Assembly: GCA_963662175.1 (NCBI GenBank)
Contig: OY759221.1
Coordinates: forward strand, 2,418,001-2,482,000
Reading direction: 5' to 3'
Source: Aradus depressus
Taxonomy: Eukaryota > Arthropoda > Insecta > Hemiptera > Aradidae
DNA: 64,000 nucleotides
The notes under the pieces were generated by a model. The model was not told the origin of the DNA, made no database searches, and worked only from the letters and a program-made list of their open reading frames with translations. The position numbers were made by a program, and so were the translations under genes. Position 1 is the stretch's first letter, and every line of letters begins with the position of its first letter. This document shows positions 1-10,503 of the stretch, one piece after another.

Positions 1-960
1 TGGGGCCCACCGCTGCAAAACTCATACTAGCTGTGATGCCCTGTGGTTCTAACTACATACTATCTGTGGGGTCTGCAGTTGCAAGGCACCTACTACCTGT
101 AGGGCCCAGCGTTCCTAAAAACGTACTAACTGTGGGGTCCGTCGTTGCAAAAGCATACTAGCCGTGATGCCCAGGGTTCCTAATATCGTACTAGCTGTGG
201 GGTCCGTTTTTGCAAGGCATTTACTAGCTGTAGTGCCCAGCGTTCCTAACTATGTACTAGCTGTGAAGTTCGCTGTTGCAAAGCACTTACTAACTGTAAT
301 GCCCAGCGTATTTAACTACGTACTAGCTGTGGGGTCCGCTGTTGCAAGGCACTTAATAGCTGTGATGCCCAGCGTTCCTAACTTCGTACTAGCTGTGGGT
401 CCGCTGTTGCGAGGCACATACTAGCTATGTTGACCAGCGTTCCTAACTACGTACTAGCTGTGGGGTCCGTTGTTGCAAGGCATTTACTAGCTGTAGTGCC
501 CAGCGTTCCTAACTATGTACTAGCTGTGGGGTCCACCGCTGCAAAGCACTTACTAACTGTAATGCCCAGCGTATTTAACTACATACTAGCTGTGGGGTCC
601 GCTGTTGCAAGGCACTTAATAGCTGTGATGCCCAGCGTTCCTAACTTCGTACTAGCTGTGGGGTCTGCTGTTGCGAGGCACATACTAGCTGTGGTGACCA
701 GCGTTCCTAACTACGTACTAGCTGTTGGGTCCGCCGTCGCAAGGCACATACTAGCTATGATGCCCAGCATTCCCAATTACGTACTAGCTGTGGTGCTCAG
801 CGTTGCAAGCCACATACTAGCTGTGGTTACAAACGTTCTTAAGTACGCACTGACTAGGACGTCCAGCGATGCTAAGTATTCACTAGGTGTGGCTTCCGCC
901 GTTGAAAGGCGCATACTAGCTGTGGTGCCCAGGGGACCTAAAAACTTACTAGCGTTACAA
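1..960 (+). repeat. 33-bp minisatellite in 66-bp dimers, inside a Helitron
   Basis: A 33-bp unit built around ACTAGCTGTG alternates between two types: one ending GTTCCTAACTACGT and one ending GTTGCAAGGCAC. Together they form 66-bp higher-order dimers, about 14 in view. Divergence rises toward the right end. A short, unexpanded version of the same motif lies at about 21128-21290 in another Helitron copy, so the array grew inside this element. The unit length is divisible by 3, which leaves long open frames with a Val-Leu-Ala-Val pattern. I regard these as incidental. Confidence 0.85.
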
Positions 961-1105
961 CAGCTGAAGGACTATAAGCCTTATTCCGTATGAATAATTG
1001 AAAATTATAACATCATGAATGTACTGTCGAGGAACTGAATAGCGTTATAGAAGATATTGGGAGAAAAATCAAAGTTCCCCGGGCAACGCCGGCTATAACT
1101 GCTAG
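1..1105 (+). mobile_element. Helitron, 3' part (5' end outside window)
   Basis: The right end reads as a short GC hairpin (CCCCGGG-caac-GCCGGC at about 1078-1094), then a spacer, then CTAG at 1102-1105, followed by T. This is the Helitron 3' signature (hairpin about 10 nt before CTRR, insertion between A and T). The last 150 bp match the ends of the elements at 20747-21432 and 30864-31387. Most of the visible body is the minisatellite listed separately. No Rep/helicase sequence is visible, so it is probably non-autonomous. Confidence 0.75.
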
Positions 1106-1254
1106 TATATTAATAATCTTAATGTGTGTACATTTTTTTTCATCACAAAATAATACAATTTAAAACCTCTTAGTACCGAAAATGTTCCTCTGCCTAAAAG
1201 TGTTTTGTAAGTGAAAAAAGGTTGAGAATCACTGGTATATGTGTTTATCTATCT

Positions 1255-1525
1255 AAGAACACGATAACTCTACATATAATGAATATTACAACACGAAATT
1301 TTATATGTGTATTCAGGACGGGGAGCTCAACTCAAAACACCTAATAACTGTCAATATGACGAACGTATCAGTTCGAAATTTAGTATGACGATTCAGAAGT
1401 TGCTCAGTAAGACACCTATTGATTTCAACCAAATCGTTAAATCGTTTTCAGGAGTGCGAAAATTTCGTTGATCAATTCGCGCTGGCGAAGTACGTTGTTG
1501 ATGATTAATCTACCGTTTTCTCCTC
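1255..1525 (-). repeat. REP-A dispersed repeat copy
   Basis: This is one copy of the window's commonest interspersed repeat. Shared landmarks are AATTAATCAA then TTTTCGCTCTCCCTCC, a block TAACTGCCGATGTAATGAA, and AAATCGGCCGAAGGA. Here they run in reverse orientation. The end at 1452-1525 imitates an exon with good splice sites (see rejected items). The class is unknown, and no coding sequence or terminal structure was recognised. Confidence 0.6.
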
Positions 1526-2780
1526 TACGTAAGTATATAAAATTCTCTTCTGAAATATAAAGATAATTCCTTCAGTAAACTGAATATATTTTTTTGGTTT
1601 AATTTAAATTAAATCCCCCCCCCCCCTCCCCAAATAAAACAAAAAAAAAATCATTTATTATTCTCATTACGTGGTTTTTAATCTTCTTTGCGTTTTTGAC
1701 ACATGAAACCTTGGGGTCCAATTAAAATCATTCTTTTGATAATCTTTTTTAGAGGACTTTTGAAGAGGATTTAGGGGGCTTTGGAAGGGCAGGGACGGTT
1801 CCTCTAAAGAATTCCCTCACACCTACCAAGGGCGGATTTATGGGGTGTAGGGGGCCAGTTGTTATTAAATAACATAGACTAGAAAAAAAAAAAGAAAAAA
1901 AAAATATATATATATATATATTGTAACGGCTCTTTATCCATTTAAATTAGTAAAAATATGAGATTATATGGTTGAAAGTAAAAATCACATGATAAGAGGT
2001 TACATTATATAGGTAATTAAATTATTTTATTAAAAATTTTTTTTTTTTTTTAATTTCAAAAGGGTTAGTTACACGGTGTACAAACATAAATTTTACCAGA
2101 TATTAAGGCTTGAAAGATATTCCCAACTGATGATCTGATGATCCTTTTGTTGTACCATTGGTGCAATGGGTTGCAGGTATATCTAATGCGTTCTCTTCTG
2201 AATTCTGGAGTTTGTTCCTTAGACTATATCATTTTTTCTTTCTTCCTCATCTTCCTCGACTTCTCATCATCGCTTGACATTCATCATTCCGGGACACTCC
2301 CCATCCTTGCACTATGTCCTCAGACAAACGATTTCACTTCACATACACATTTTTTTTTTATTTAACTCCACTGATACCCTCTCAACTTGCACTCTCAACA
2401 CGAACGACGCTCTTTTTTTTCTCATGGAAAAGAATGGCCTCCATTTCATTGAATGCCGACATCTGATTGTCCACAAGTCGCATTGCCTTTTTTTTTTTTC
2501 TTTTTCTTTAACAATTAACTTTTTTTTTTCAACAGATTTCTGATATCACAGATTCCCAAAAATAATACAGTATATTTTTTTATGCATAACAATCATCAAC
2601 TCATTAATTGATTTTATTTACTTATACGCAATATGGGTAACCTTTGTGTAACCTTACTCCCGACGAAAGTAGGCGTGGTGTGCCCGGCAGTACATTCTTC
2701 CCTCTTAGTTACACACATCCATGTAAGGTTACATAGAACGTTACAAAATATATATATATATATACAGGTATATATTTAAT
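1526..2780. other. No gene seen; AT-rich with homopolymers
   Basis: AT-rich sequence with a C tract (about 1615-1627), several A or T tracts and (TA)n runs at about 1902-1920 and 2747-2764. A short inverted repeat (TGTAACCTTAC near 2647, GTAAGGTTACA near 2727) may be the remnant of a small transposon end. No supported ORF. Confidence 0.5.
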
Positions 2781-2944
2781 TTCAAATACAAGGGCCAGTC
2801 GGCGTAGTTATAAGAAAAACAAAAATAAAAAATAAATTAACTCTCCTGATGTGGAGGGGAGAATGTAGATGATGGGCTGATGAACTGATCTCCAAATTAG
2901 GCCGAGAAGGATGGCTGAGAAGATCTGGGAGTAGGCTGAGGACG

Positions 2945-3148
2945 TCACACGAGATGAGCCAGGTACCAGACTTCAGAGGTCCACGGAAAGGCGATCCGGG
3001 TTGACGAAGAAGTCGGTGGGTTGGTGGCCTTGAGGAATGCCCTGATGTCAACAGGCTGAAGGACCCTGGAAGACTCTCTGTCCAGCACTGTCCAGTGGTC
3101 ATAGAACCAACTTCTCCCCACTCCCACATTCATAGGCTCCTCCCACAA
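2945..3148 (-). other. Unrecognised ORF in a GC-richer patch
   Basis: A 67-codon minus-strand frame sits in a roughly 50% GC island inside AT-rich DNA. Its composition is protein-like (aromatic FYDHW near residue 15, then a Ser/Thr/Pro-rich stretch). A second overlapping frame runs on to 2782. I recognise no family and see no clear splice sites. It may be a decayed transposon gene or an exon. Confidence 0.2.
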
Positions 3149-3375
3149 ATTGTTAATATGATCGTTTTTATATAAAATTAAAATAATAAATTACAGAAAT
3201 AATATAGAGCATAATGGTAATAATACTAATATTAATAATTATTAATTAAAGAAACATAAAAAATATACCTCTAACAAAATCAAAATGAACTAAAAGTGGC
3301 GCTAACACCAGTTAACTATTCCATCTTGGGCGTGCTTACATTTTTCATAACGCTCCGATTTATCAGCTGGATGTC

Positions 3376-3620
3376 TTGGACCATAGAAGTAACTCACACA
3401 ATTTTGAAATTTTTTTTTCGGTGAATCATCAATACTTTTTCAGCGCAAATTCCAAGGTTTTCGCTCTCTCTATAAAACCAACTTACCAATTTTTGAGCCC
3501 CCTCTGGTCGTTGGAAACCGAGAGGTGTTGTGGTAATTGGCTTCTGGATAAATATATAAATTTCATTCCGATATGTTTATTTATTCTATCGGGAGTTTTC
3601 ACCAGAATTTCATGGTTTCT
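3376..3620 (+). repeat. REP-A copy
   Basis: Forward-orientation landmarks (GTTTTCGCTCTCTCTATAAAACC at 3459-3481, then a GAGCCCCCTCTGG block) are followed by a piece carrying TTTCATGGTTTCTGACTCCC. Degenerate. Confidence 0.45.
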
Positions 3621-3834
3621 GACTCCCTGATTCCAGAAATGAAAAAAAGAAGACTTAAGCCAGAATGCCCAATAGCTGCTGATCCGAAACCAGATAAGGA
3701 CGACACCGGAAGAAAGGAAGTGGAGGAACAGAGGAGAGCGCTCAACGCGATACCAACTCGCCCCTCGCGATTGCATTATAAAATCGCCTCTAACTTACTA
3801 ATTTCTGAGACTTTTTCCATTTTAAGTTCATAGA

Positions 3835-4175
3835 GACCAGAAGAAGTCTACAAATATAATTCCTAACACTCATTCTAATGTTGACGTAACTATAATTAAT
3901 CAGGGCTTGGTGACTAGTGAACTAAATTGATCATAAACTTATTATTGACATCCACCTTAATTTGAATACAAATTTGACGTAAATTTGATCAGATCAAAAT
4001 TAATTATCCCAGCTGAATTAGCAATGCATGATAGCAATATATATGATAATTCGCTTTTCATGTTTACATATATGTACCATTTTCAGAGCAGTCGTGAAGA
4101 GAAATAACCACATGCAGACATTCGAGGATGCAGACATGAGGATTCCAAGGTGTTGAAGGATGGGACCAGAAGAAG
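3835..4175. mobile_element. 317-bp insert flanked by a 12-bp direct repeat
   Basis: GACCAGAAGAAG occurs at 3835-3846 and again at 4164-4175, with 3847-4163 between. The insert is about 90% identical to 5397-5720 but lacks 27 bp present there. The outer flanks belong to REP-B (compare 17255-17385), so REP-B was the target. The class is not certain. The second copy runs into LINE coding sequence, so a LINE fragment is likely. Confidence 0.55.
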
Positions 4176-4285
4176 AGACGTAAAAGTGTCCTGAAATATT
4201 ATCAAAAAAGAAAAAAGAAGTCACCTCTGGAAAAAAATCAACATTTCAACATCCCAGAGAAGTTTACGAAACACAGAATTTTTCC
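4164..4285 (+). repeat. REP-B dispersed repeat
   Basis: Shares with 17255-17385 the run AGAAGAAG..GACGT..AAAGTG, an A-rich centre, and AATCAACATTTCAACATCCC followed by AGAGAAGTTTA. Two copies in the window; class unknown. Confidence 0.55.
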
Positions 4286-4302
4286 ATCCCTTATATTTTT
4301 AT

Positions 4303-4600
4303 GAGGGCGCCTGTAGCACAAAGGTAGCATCTAGCCTACTGAACTTAAGATCTCAAGTTCGAAACCCGACTAGATTATTATCTGGGAGATAAAAAAAAAA
4401 ACATTAAGCGCCTCCTCCTATTTGTGGGACGTTAAGCGACTGTCCTAAGCCTATAGGTACGCTGTCTGGCACTCGTTTAAGACGTCTACCCCAGGTTATA
4501 GTAATCCTGGATAGGCAATATTTAGGACTCCCATAGTGTAGTCGGCCTCAGGTCCACCAGGGTGACGGACGAGCGCTCAGGTAGTAGGCGATATGATTAA
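4303..4600 (+). mobile_element. tRNA-derived SINE, diverged copy
   Basis: The head (GGGCGCCTGTAGC, then AGTTCGAAACCCGACT) resembles the A and B boxes of a tRNA. The body holds the family landmarks GGGACGTTAAGCGA, ACTCGTT, TTTAGGACTCCC and GTAGTAGGCGATATGA. It is one of the older copies in the window. Confidence 0.8.
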
Positions 4601-4696
4601 AACAATTTTCTTAAAGATATTTAAATTAATGTGACATTTTTATAATGTGACGTTAGAATCTCCATGTTTTTTTAACTTAATAAGGCAATTAGTATT

Positions 4697-5396
4697 TCCT
4701 GTACTATATACTATATATACTTTGTCCCAGATAGCTTCGCTTTGAAGTCCGTTATTTATAATTCAAATAAAATAAAGATGGATAAATTAAAGAAAAAAAC
4801 TGGAATTGCAACAAAGGCAAAAAGGTCCAAAGACGAAGTGAGTTGTGCCCAGAGAACATAACGATGAAGTTATTCCCTTACAAAAAGTCATCATTAGTCT
4901 GGAGGGTGTTATCTCCTCAGTTTGGGGAACAAGTGCCCACCACAAAGCCAGTAGAAGGGTCTGCAGACGGCTACCAGAAGTACTTAGCCCCGACCTAATG
5001 AAGGACTTTCTTTGTTCTCATCCCGTCTAAACAACACTCGTCCAAGTCTTCGTAGAACGTTAATGAGGAATTGCTCAACAAAACAAACCGGGTTTCTCGT
5101 TTTTTGTTCAGATGACATTTTCTCCCTTCTTCCTGTAGTTCTGCTGTAATCCTCAAGTTTCGATTTCGTCCAAGAGCTAGTTTAATCCGTAGATTATGGC
5201 GTCATCCTCAATTAAACTTCCCTCCCTCTTACATATATATTTTTTTTCAACTAATGATAATATATTTATGAAGCTGCCTTGTCAAGACCTTTAAAACAAT
5301 GTGCTACACGTCACTTTTAATGGATTCCTTCCGCCTCCTCTACGTTGACTCCAATAAGCAATGTCACTGTCGGGCAACGCCGGTTATGCCTGCTAG
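4697..5396 (+). mobile_element. Helitron, putative short element
   Basis: The right end is firm: CGGGCAACGCCGG hairpin, spacer, then CTAG at 5393-5396 followed by T. The left end is a guess at TCCTGTACTATATAC, followed by a TTTGTCCCAGATAGCTTCGC block typical of Helitron left ends. The preceding base is T rather than the expected A, so the start is uncertain. A 61-codon frame at 4845-5030 is not recognised. Confidence 0.5.
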
Positions 5397-6010
5397 TCTA
5401 CAAATATAATTCCTAACACTCATTCTAATGTTGACGTAACTATAATTAATCAGAGCTTGGTGACTAGTGAACTAAATTGATCATAAACTTATTATTGACA
5501 TCCATCTTACTTTGAATACAAATTTAACGTACATTTGATCAGATCAAAATTAATTATCCCAGCTGAATTAGCAATGCATGATAGCAATATATATGATAAT
5601 TCGCTTTTCATGTTTACATATAGGTCCCATTTCCAGAAGAATATGACGTAAGGTGTTTCAGAGCAGTCGTGAAGAGAAATAACCACATGCAGACATTCGA
5701 AGATGTTCCTGGATGAGGATTCCAACGTGATAGATGGGATCCTTCAACTAACAGAAGGACGCGGTCCGTACAATAGACATCTACATACAGTAGGAGTCAA
5801 GGACAGTCCCACTTGTGACAGATGTGGAAAAGAAGACAACATGGCGGCTCACATTCTGGATACATGCCCAAGATAAGCTCGGATGAGATTCCACTTTTTC
5901 GGTAGAGATGTGATCATGGAAGAAGATCTTGATTCACGGGAGCTTTCTCAGATTCGTTAAGGAAACTGGGAGACTGGGTCCTTCATGAAGGATTCGGTAT
6001 TGGGAAGGAT
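5397..6010 (+). mobile_element. LINE fragment with duplicated 5' block
   Basis: 5397-5720 repeats the 3847-4163 insert. The homology begins exactly at the T that follows the Helitron CTAG. Downstream lies a decayed non-LTR reverse transcriptase C-terminus (separate entry) and further related coding-like sequence to about 6010. Confidence 0.55.
5748..5876 (+). pseudogene. LINE reverse transcriptase C-terminal zinc-finger remnant
   Basis: The 42-codon frame ends CDRCGKEDNMAAHILDTCPR before a stop. The C-x2-C-x8-H-x4-C spacing is the cysteine/histidine motif found at the C-terminus of many non-LTR (R1/I/Jockey-like) reverse transcriptases. The rest of the polymerase is missing, so this is a 5'-truncated fossil. 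Similar fragments lie in reverse at about 10325-10415 and 12225-12315. Confidence 0.7.
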
Positions 6011-6500
6011 GGATGCTTAGGTCCCTAGATGCAGGTATGTTAGACTAATGAGGGCATTATTTATAATACTTCGGCAGTTTGAATAATGACAAATAGAATC
6101 AATGTAATTAATAAGTACTTAAATTTCATTATTTATCCCAGTGTCTGGTCATTATGAATATTGCTACGAGATTGCAGCGCAATTTGATAAATAAGGTACT
6201 TTTAGCAGGAGGCTGGGAGCAGGAACTAACACGTGACACGCGCTGACCAATCAGAGCCCACGTCTCACTCACTGTCAGCAGACAACGTGGTTATTGTTTA
6301 GGTTTACAATTTGTGTGGAATTAGAAACTACTACAGACGGTGTGTTAATTTTTCTTATTTTAGCATGGATAACTAATTGACATGCAGCGTCGATTCGATT
6401 ATCGATTAAATGAGTTAGTATCTCTATGTATAAGGTCAGAATAGTCAGGTCTTCACGAACTCAAGTACGCAGATTCAAAAGGTGAAATCTTCAAGTGTAA
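6010..6500. other. No gene seen
   Basis: Mixed-composition sequence. The stretch at about 6220-6300 is less AT-rich (CACGTGACACGC, a CCAATCAG box), and no frame is convincing. Confidence 0.4.
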
Positions 6501-6636
6501 AGTGTCGAATAAGAAAACCAGAAAATTATCGTCATGACTATTGGAGAAACAAGCAATCACAGCCATGCGCAGAAAAGTTTATTTCTGTTGAAGATGTTCC
6601 GGAGCCTCCGGAGTTTCACTGAGAGAGTGTATAAGA

Positions 6637-6766
6637 ATGTCATCTAATTGTGGAGGCAAAGGCTATAGTCGGTGTGGCTGTAAATCTCACAGGTGTAAGT
6701 ATCGAAAAGAAAAAAAAACTTTGCAACTCAAAATGCAATCAAAGTGGCGATTGTTCCAATAAATAG
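6637..6766 (+). pseudogene. Cysteine-rich protein remnant, frameshifted
   Basis: The frame from 6637 reads CGGKGYSRCGCKSHRCK followed by a basic run over an A-rich tract (6709-6719). A one-base shift then gives LCNSKCNQSGDCSNK and a stop at 6764-6766. The continuous Cys spacing across the shift suggests one former cysteine-rich C-terminal domain, of the kind I associate with transposon-borne proteins. That attribution is from memory and weak. A frame at 6511-6621 just upstream may belong to the same gene. Confidence 0.4.
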
Positions 6767-6769
6767 TCA

Positions 6770-7690
6770 GTTTTTACTCCAAGCTACTATAAAACGATTT
6801 TTCGATGCCAAAATTAATCTGAAGCTGATTATGTAAATTGTATATTTAATTTGCTTCTTAGTTCATTTTATGTTTTAGAATTACAAGTCTGATCTTAAAG
6901 CTGAGATAACTTAATTTTTTTATTTTGATAATAATAACCACTTAACCTAAAACGTTTTTTGTCACGTGAAAGTACTATTGGTGCCTTTCATTTTATAATA
7001 TTATTCTGACAATATCAGAATTTAATAAAACATATTTTTATTACTCTGCCTTATAGATGAAGGACATTATTCATAACGCCCCATCAATATCATATTTTCA
7101 ATAGTTATTATCATATTGTCTGCTCATTTTGGGCATGTTTCAAACTGCCTGGCAAACAATAGTAATTACAAATAAATTATTTTTTTTACAAACTTGATAA
7201 TATCGCACCCCCAGTTCAAGACCATCTAAACTCAAAAAAATTAATTTTTGAGTTATATACATGTTAAGATTCTTCAATGTAAACTCTATACGGTGCTATA
7301 TACGGTATTGCAACTCAAAATGTAATATTTCACTATAATTATTTACAAAAAATAGTATTACTTTAATAAATTTCTCTTAAATTGTTTAGTGCAATACGAT
7401 CGGATTTTGACGCTAGTCTTGAATTTATGTATCACATGAATGAAGAAAGACTATCGGTGACATCACGAGAAGGTGATGTCACGTGAAGAGAAAAAGGGAG
7501 AAGAAATACAAATCTTAAATCTTGTTTTCCTACAAACTAGCTTCTTGAGTTACGACAGTCTTGAACTGGTGGTGCCATATTATCGTCTCTAAGTTAACTT
7601 TGATAAACATAAAATCAATCCACATTCTGTGAATATTTATAGGAAAAGTCGTATGAATTTTTTATCCCATATAAAGCAAGTTTGAAATGG
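6770..7690. other. No gene seen
   Basis: AT-rich. A small inverted repeat around TGACATCACG..CACGTGA lies at about 7460-7485. Nothing else is supported. Confidence 0.5.
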
Positions 7691-8400
7691 AGATGAAATG
7701 AATTTGAGGCAGTAAAAAAATCATCGTTGAATCACCTGCTATGTACTTCCCCAGCAAAAATTAATCAAATACGTTTTCGCTCTCCCTCCAAAGCCATTCA
7801 GCCGTTTGGGCTAAAACTCAATAGTTGACTTATAGTGGCTTCTGAATCCTCATAGTAAGTGTTAGGTCGATATATTCATTATATTGGCAGTTATTGGAGT
7901 GTTTGGATCCAGCCCACTTCCCTGGTCTTCCCTTCATCCGATTTTGCGGAAAAAGGATAGATGTTATCCTTATGGAGTTTTATATTTAAATATAAAATTT
8001 CATGTCGAACTTCTTCATTACATTGACAGTTAATGGGATTTTTGAGTTGAGACTCCGTCTGATCCATCTCATGATTCCACTGAAAATGACTAACTGTCGT
8101 CCTTACAGGACTCTGAGTTTACATATCAAACTTCGTATCATCACATTCATTACAACTGCAGTTATTGCAGTTTTTGTGCTAATCCTCACCCCCTTCTCTT
8201 TGTCCGATTTGGCTGATCATGAATGTCGTCCTTAGAGCCTTCTGGCAACACATATTACATTTCATTCGATAAATTGATTCTATTTAGAGCTATAGTTCAC
8301 TTCTTTTTTTTTAGACTTTTTTTTTTCATTTTTGGAATCAACAAGAAATTCTGTTGAAAACTCCGCATCAAATATCTGAACGATTACATCACCTATTGTA
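7690..8400 (+). repeat. REP-A copy, longest in window
   Basis: The copy runs from the AATCACCTGCTATGTACTTCC landmark through TTTTCGCTCTCCCTCC and two ATTCATTA..TTGGCAGTTATTG blocks. It ends in TTTTTTCATTTTTGGAATCA and ACTCCGCATCAAATATCTGA. Reading the copies together suggests a unit of roughly 700 bp with an internally repeated block. Confidence 0.65.
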
Positions 8401-8466
8401 AAGTTAAAAAAGTTAAAATATTATTTTTTCATTATTTTAATTTTTCTTTCTGTCTGTTATTTTCAG

Positions 8467-8573
8467 ATGTTCAACCATCGGTCCTTCTAGTCTCGCCATG
8501 TACCCGGGCCAGACCATCCTTGTCCTGTACAGTCTCGTAGTGCAACTCTCGAAGGGCGCAGTCGTTATACAAG
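8467..8573 (+). CDS. Candidate first coding exon of a secreted protein gene
   Basis: A pyrimidine-rich tract ends in TTATTTTCAG at 8457-8466 (3' splice site). A 107-bp exon of clearly higher GC than its surroundings follows, then the donor AAG|GTGAGA at 8573/8574. The exon starts with about 31 bp that would be 5' leader. From ATG 8498 (context TCGCCATGT) it encodes 25 residues plus one base: a short polar N-terminus, a hydrophobic core TILVLYSLVVQL, then SKGAVVIQ. That is the shape of a cleavable signal peptide. The coding phase (one base left over) fits an acceptor at 9125/9126, giving a 552-bp GT-AG intron. The exon shows no similarity to the repeats here. It is inferred only, with no transcript support. 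Confidence 0.45.
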
Positions 8574-9125
8574 GTGAGATTGTCAATAAACATAAATGCC
8601 TCAATTGAATTTGTCATAAATATTATTTAATAATTTCTAATGATGAACTCTTCTTCCCTAAGAATATTTTTATTCAAATGTAGTCAGGGATACACTCAAC
8701 CTTCTTACTTCAAATAGGATCACATATTTTTACATTTGCTAAGATATATCAGGTATATGTGCTACGGGTAAAGTTAGATTAACGGTTAAACCTAGGATTA
8801 CCCGGATAAACCTAGTAGTAGCCGCTGCCGCTTGGTTAAAGTCCGAAATATAATTGAAATAGCTCACGATTCGGGCTTTACCCGGGTAAAGTATATGTTA
8901 AAGCTAGAACCTGTACTACTTCAAATATAGGAACGACGGGAGGGGCAGATATATCGTCCCGCGGGCGGAACGCCGGCAAATACGCCCCCAAATTTTGTAA
9001 TATTTCGATTTATGTTTGTTCTAGGAATTTATGTACCCAGATGAATGATTATCGCTGTTAGACAGCTTACAACAATGGAAATTGAGGTGTGGTCGAGCTA
9101 ATTAATAAGTACCTTATCTTTATAG

Positions 9126-9586
9126 TGGAACATACGTCCACATCCCAAGGGATTAAAAACTGTTTGGAGGCAGCTGTAAGACATCAGAATAGAGCGTACC
9201 TACCTTGTTATCCCTAGTTCAAACCGTTTGGAGTTAAACTTATCTTTCCGGCTGATAATAAGTTTGGGATCTCGGCCGACATGATTAAGGAGGCATCCAT
9301 GTCCAAGGAGAATATGAAGAAATACAGGGAGGATATGAAGTGCTATTTTGATAAACATGTTATCCAACTTGCAAATGTTATATCAACAATAAAAGAAAAA
9401 AACGTTGTTAAAGGACCTTTCAAAATCAAGAAAGTCGTTGTTAAAGAACCATCGAAAATTGTTAAAGAACCATCGAAAATGGTTAAAGAACCATCGAAAA
9501 TTGTTAAAGAACCATCGAAAATTGTTAAAGAACCATTAAAAATAAAGGAAGTCATCTGGATTCCAAAAACTGACGACGGAAGATAA
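9126..9586 (+). pseudogene. Candidate second exon, open except for one in-frame TAG
   Basis: The acceptor CTTTATAG ends at 9125. Joined to the exon at 8467-8573 the frame is kept (G+TG = Val). It reads 30 codons to a TAG at 9215-9217, then stays open in the same frame for 122 more codons to TAA at 9584-9586. The part before the stop contains KNCLEAAVRHQNRAYLPCYP. The part after begins FKPFGVKLIFPADNKFG, continues as a charged, probably helical stretch (residues EASMSKENMKKYREDMK) and ends in five copies of a VKEPSKI heptad. Three Cys precede the repeats. A polyadenylation signal AATAAA lies at about 9678. I recognise no family. The TAG may be a nonsense mutation (TGG to TAG is one step), an acceptor used alternatively, or a sign that the gene is dead. 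Confidence 0.4.
9440..9544 (+). repeat. 21-bp in-frame tandem repeat, 5 units
   Basis: Units start at 9440, 9461, 9482, 9503 and 9524. They preserve the reading frame and encode VKEPSKI/M heptads; the last unit has drifted to VKEPLKI. Lys/Glu/Pro repeats of this kind occur in low-complexity regions of secreted or structural proteins. Confidence 0.8.
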
Positions 9587-9589
9587 TAT

Positions 9590-10320
9590 TTCTATACTGG
9601 TAGAATGTCCCGAGCTGTTCAATTAAATCAATCAGTTTTTTGATTGGACTAAAATCGGCTGATATTTTAAAAATGACAATAAAAAACGTGTCTCTTTTCA
9701 CACCAAAATTAACAAATGCCATAAAAAAAAAATAAGAGTAATATCCAAGGAGAACTCTCGTTCAAGTTATTTTTTAATTAAAATCTAGTTTCACAAGTCC
9801 TTCCAGAAAAAGATCCTTTTTTGTTGAGTTTAATTTTTGAAACTCGCAAATTTTCAGAGAAAAAGCCCTGGTCCTATAATGCGAAACCCAGTATAAATAA
9901 AACTGGGAATATGTCTTCTTTTTTTTTGTTATCAAATGAAAAGACTTTAACGAGTATTCACAAATATGTATATATATACTGAGTGGGCTAGTGTGTGCAC
10001 TACTGGGTGGGCTAGAGTGTGCACCTAGGGACCTAAGCATCCGATGTTCTTATCCCTTCTCTCTGAAAGTGGTCGGCTGCTTTTTAACCTGAATCTGAAT
10101 CATGAAGAACTTAGTTTCCTTACCAAAACTCTTGTAATAGACAGATGATATCTCGATTTTAATATTTTGAATAATCGAGATGTCAGATGGACACAAAAAT
10201 ATATAGAGAGTGCTTACACTCTCATATAGAGAGTCGTTTCACTATGACTACTGTCTGATTGTTTTGTCGTTACACTATGACTACTGTCTGATCATCTATT
10301 CACCGAAAATGTGGAATCTG
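9590..10320. other. No gene seen
   Basis: AT-rich. A 26-bp direct repeat (TTACACTATGACTACTGTCTGAT-like) occurs twice near 10235-10290, and GAGAGTGCTTACACTCTC at about 10205-10222 is palindromic. No supported coding frame. Confidence 0.5.
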
Positions 10321-10324
10321 GTTC

Positions 10325-10415
10325 GAACATATCCAGGTATTTATACACCCAGGAAGTGAGCTGCCGCCAACGTCACATCCGTCTTCTCCACATCTGTCAC
10401 AGGGACAAGCGGGGA
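10325..10415 (-). pseudogene. LINE reverse transcriptase C-terminal fragment
   Basis: The reverse strand reads CPCDRCGEDGCDVGG in one frame. It matches the start of the C-x2-C finger seen at 5748-5876, at the same protein position. Only about 30 codons remain, with shifts. Confidence 0.4.
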
Positions 10416-10503
10416 TCTCCAGCAAAGTTTTGGGAGGGGGGAATAGAAATACACAGTATCATAGAGGTTAAATCTTTCAAGCTTATTAAGTATTTATTAT
10501 TAT

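Noticed and set aside
164..993. Long hydrophobic repeat proteins encoded by the minisatellite
   Set aside because: Frames stay open only because the unit is 33 bp without stops; a one-base loss near 400 breaks them, and they lie in a Helitron.
1452..1528. A perfect-looking exon (TTTTCAG acceptor, ECENFVDQFALAKYVVDD frame, GTAAGT donor)
   Set aside because: The sequence matches the reverse REP-A landmark (AATTAATCAA, CGCTCTCC, TACTTCCCCAGC), which recurs across the window.
9343..9555. Minus-strand repeat ORF (LTIFDGS units)
   Set aside because: It is the antisense shadow of the 21-bp VKEPSKI repeat, which has the better context on the plus strand.
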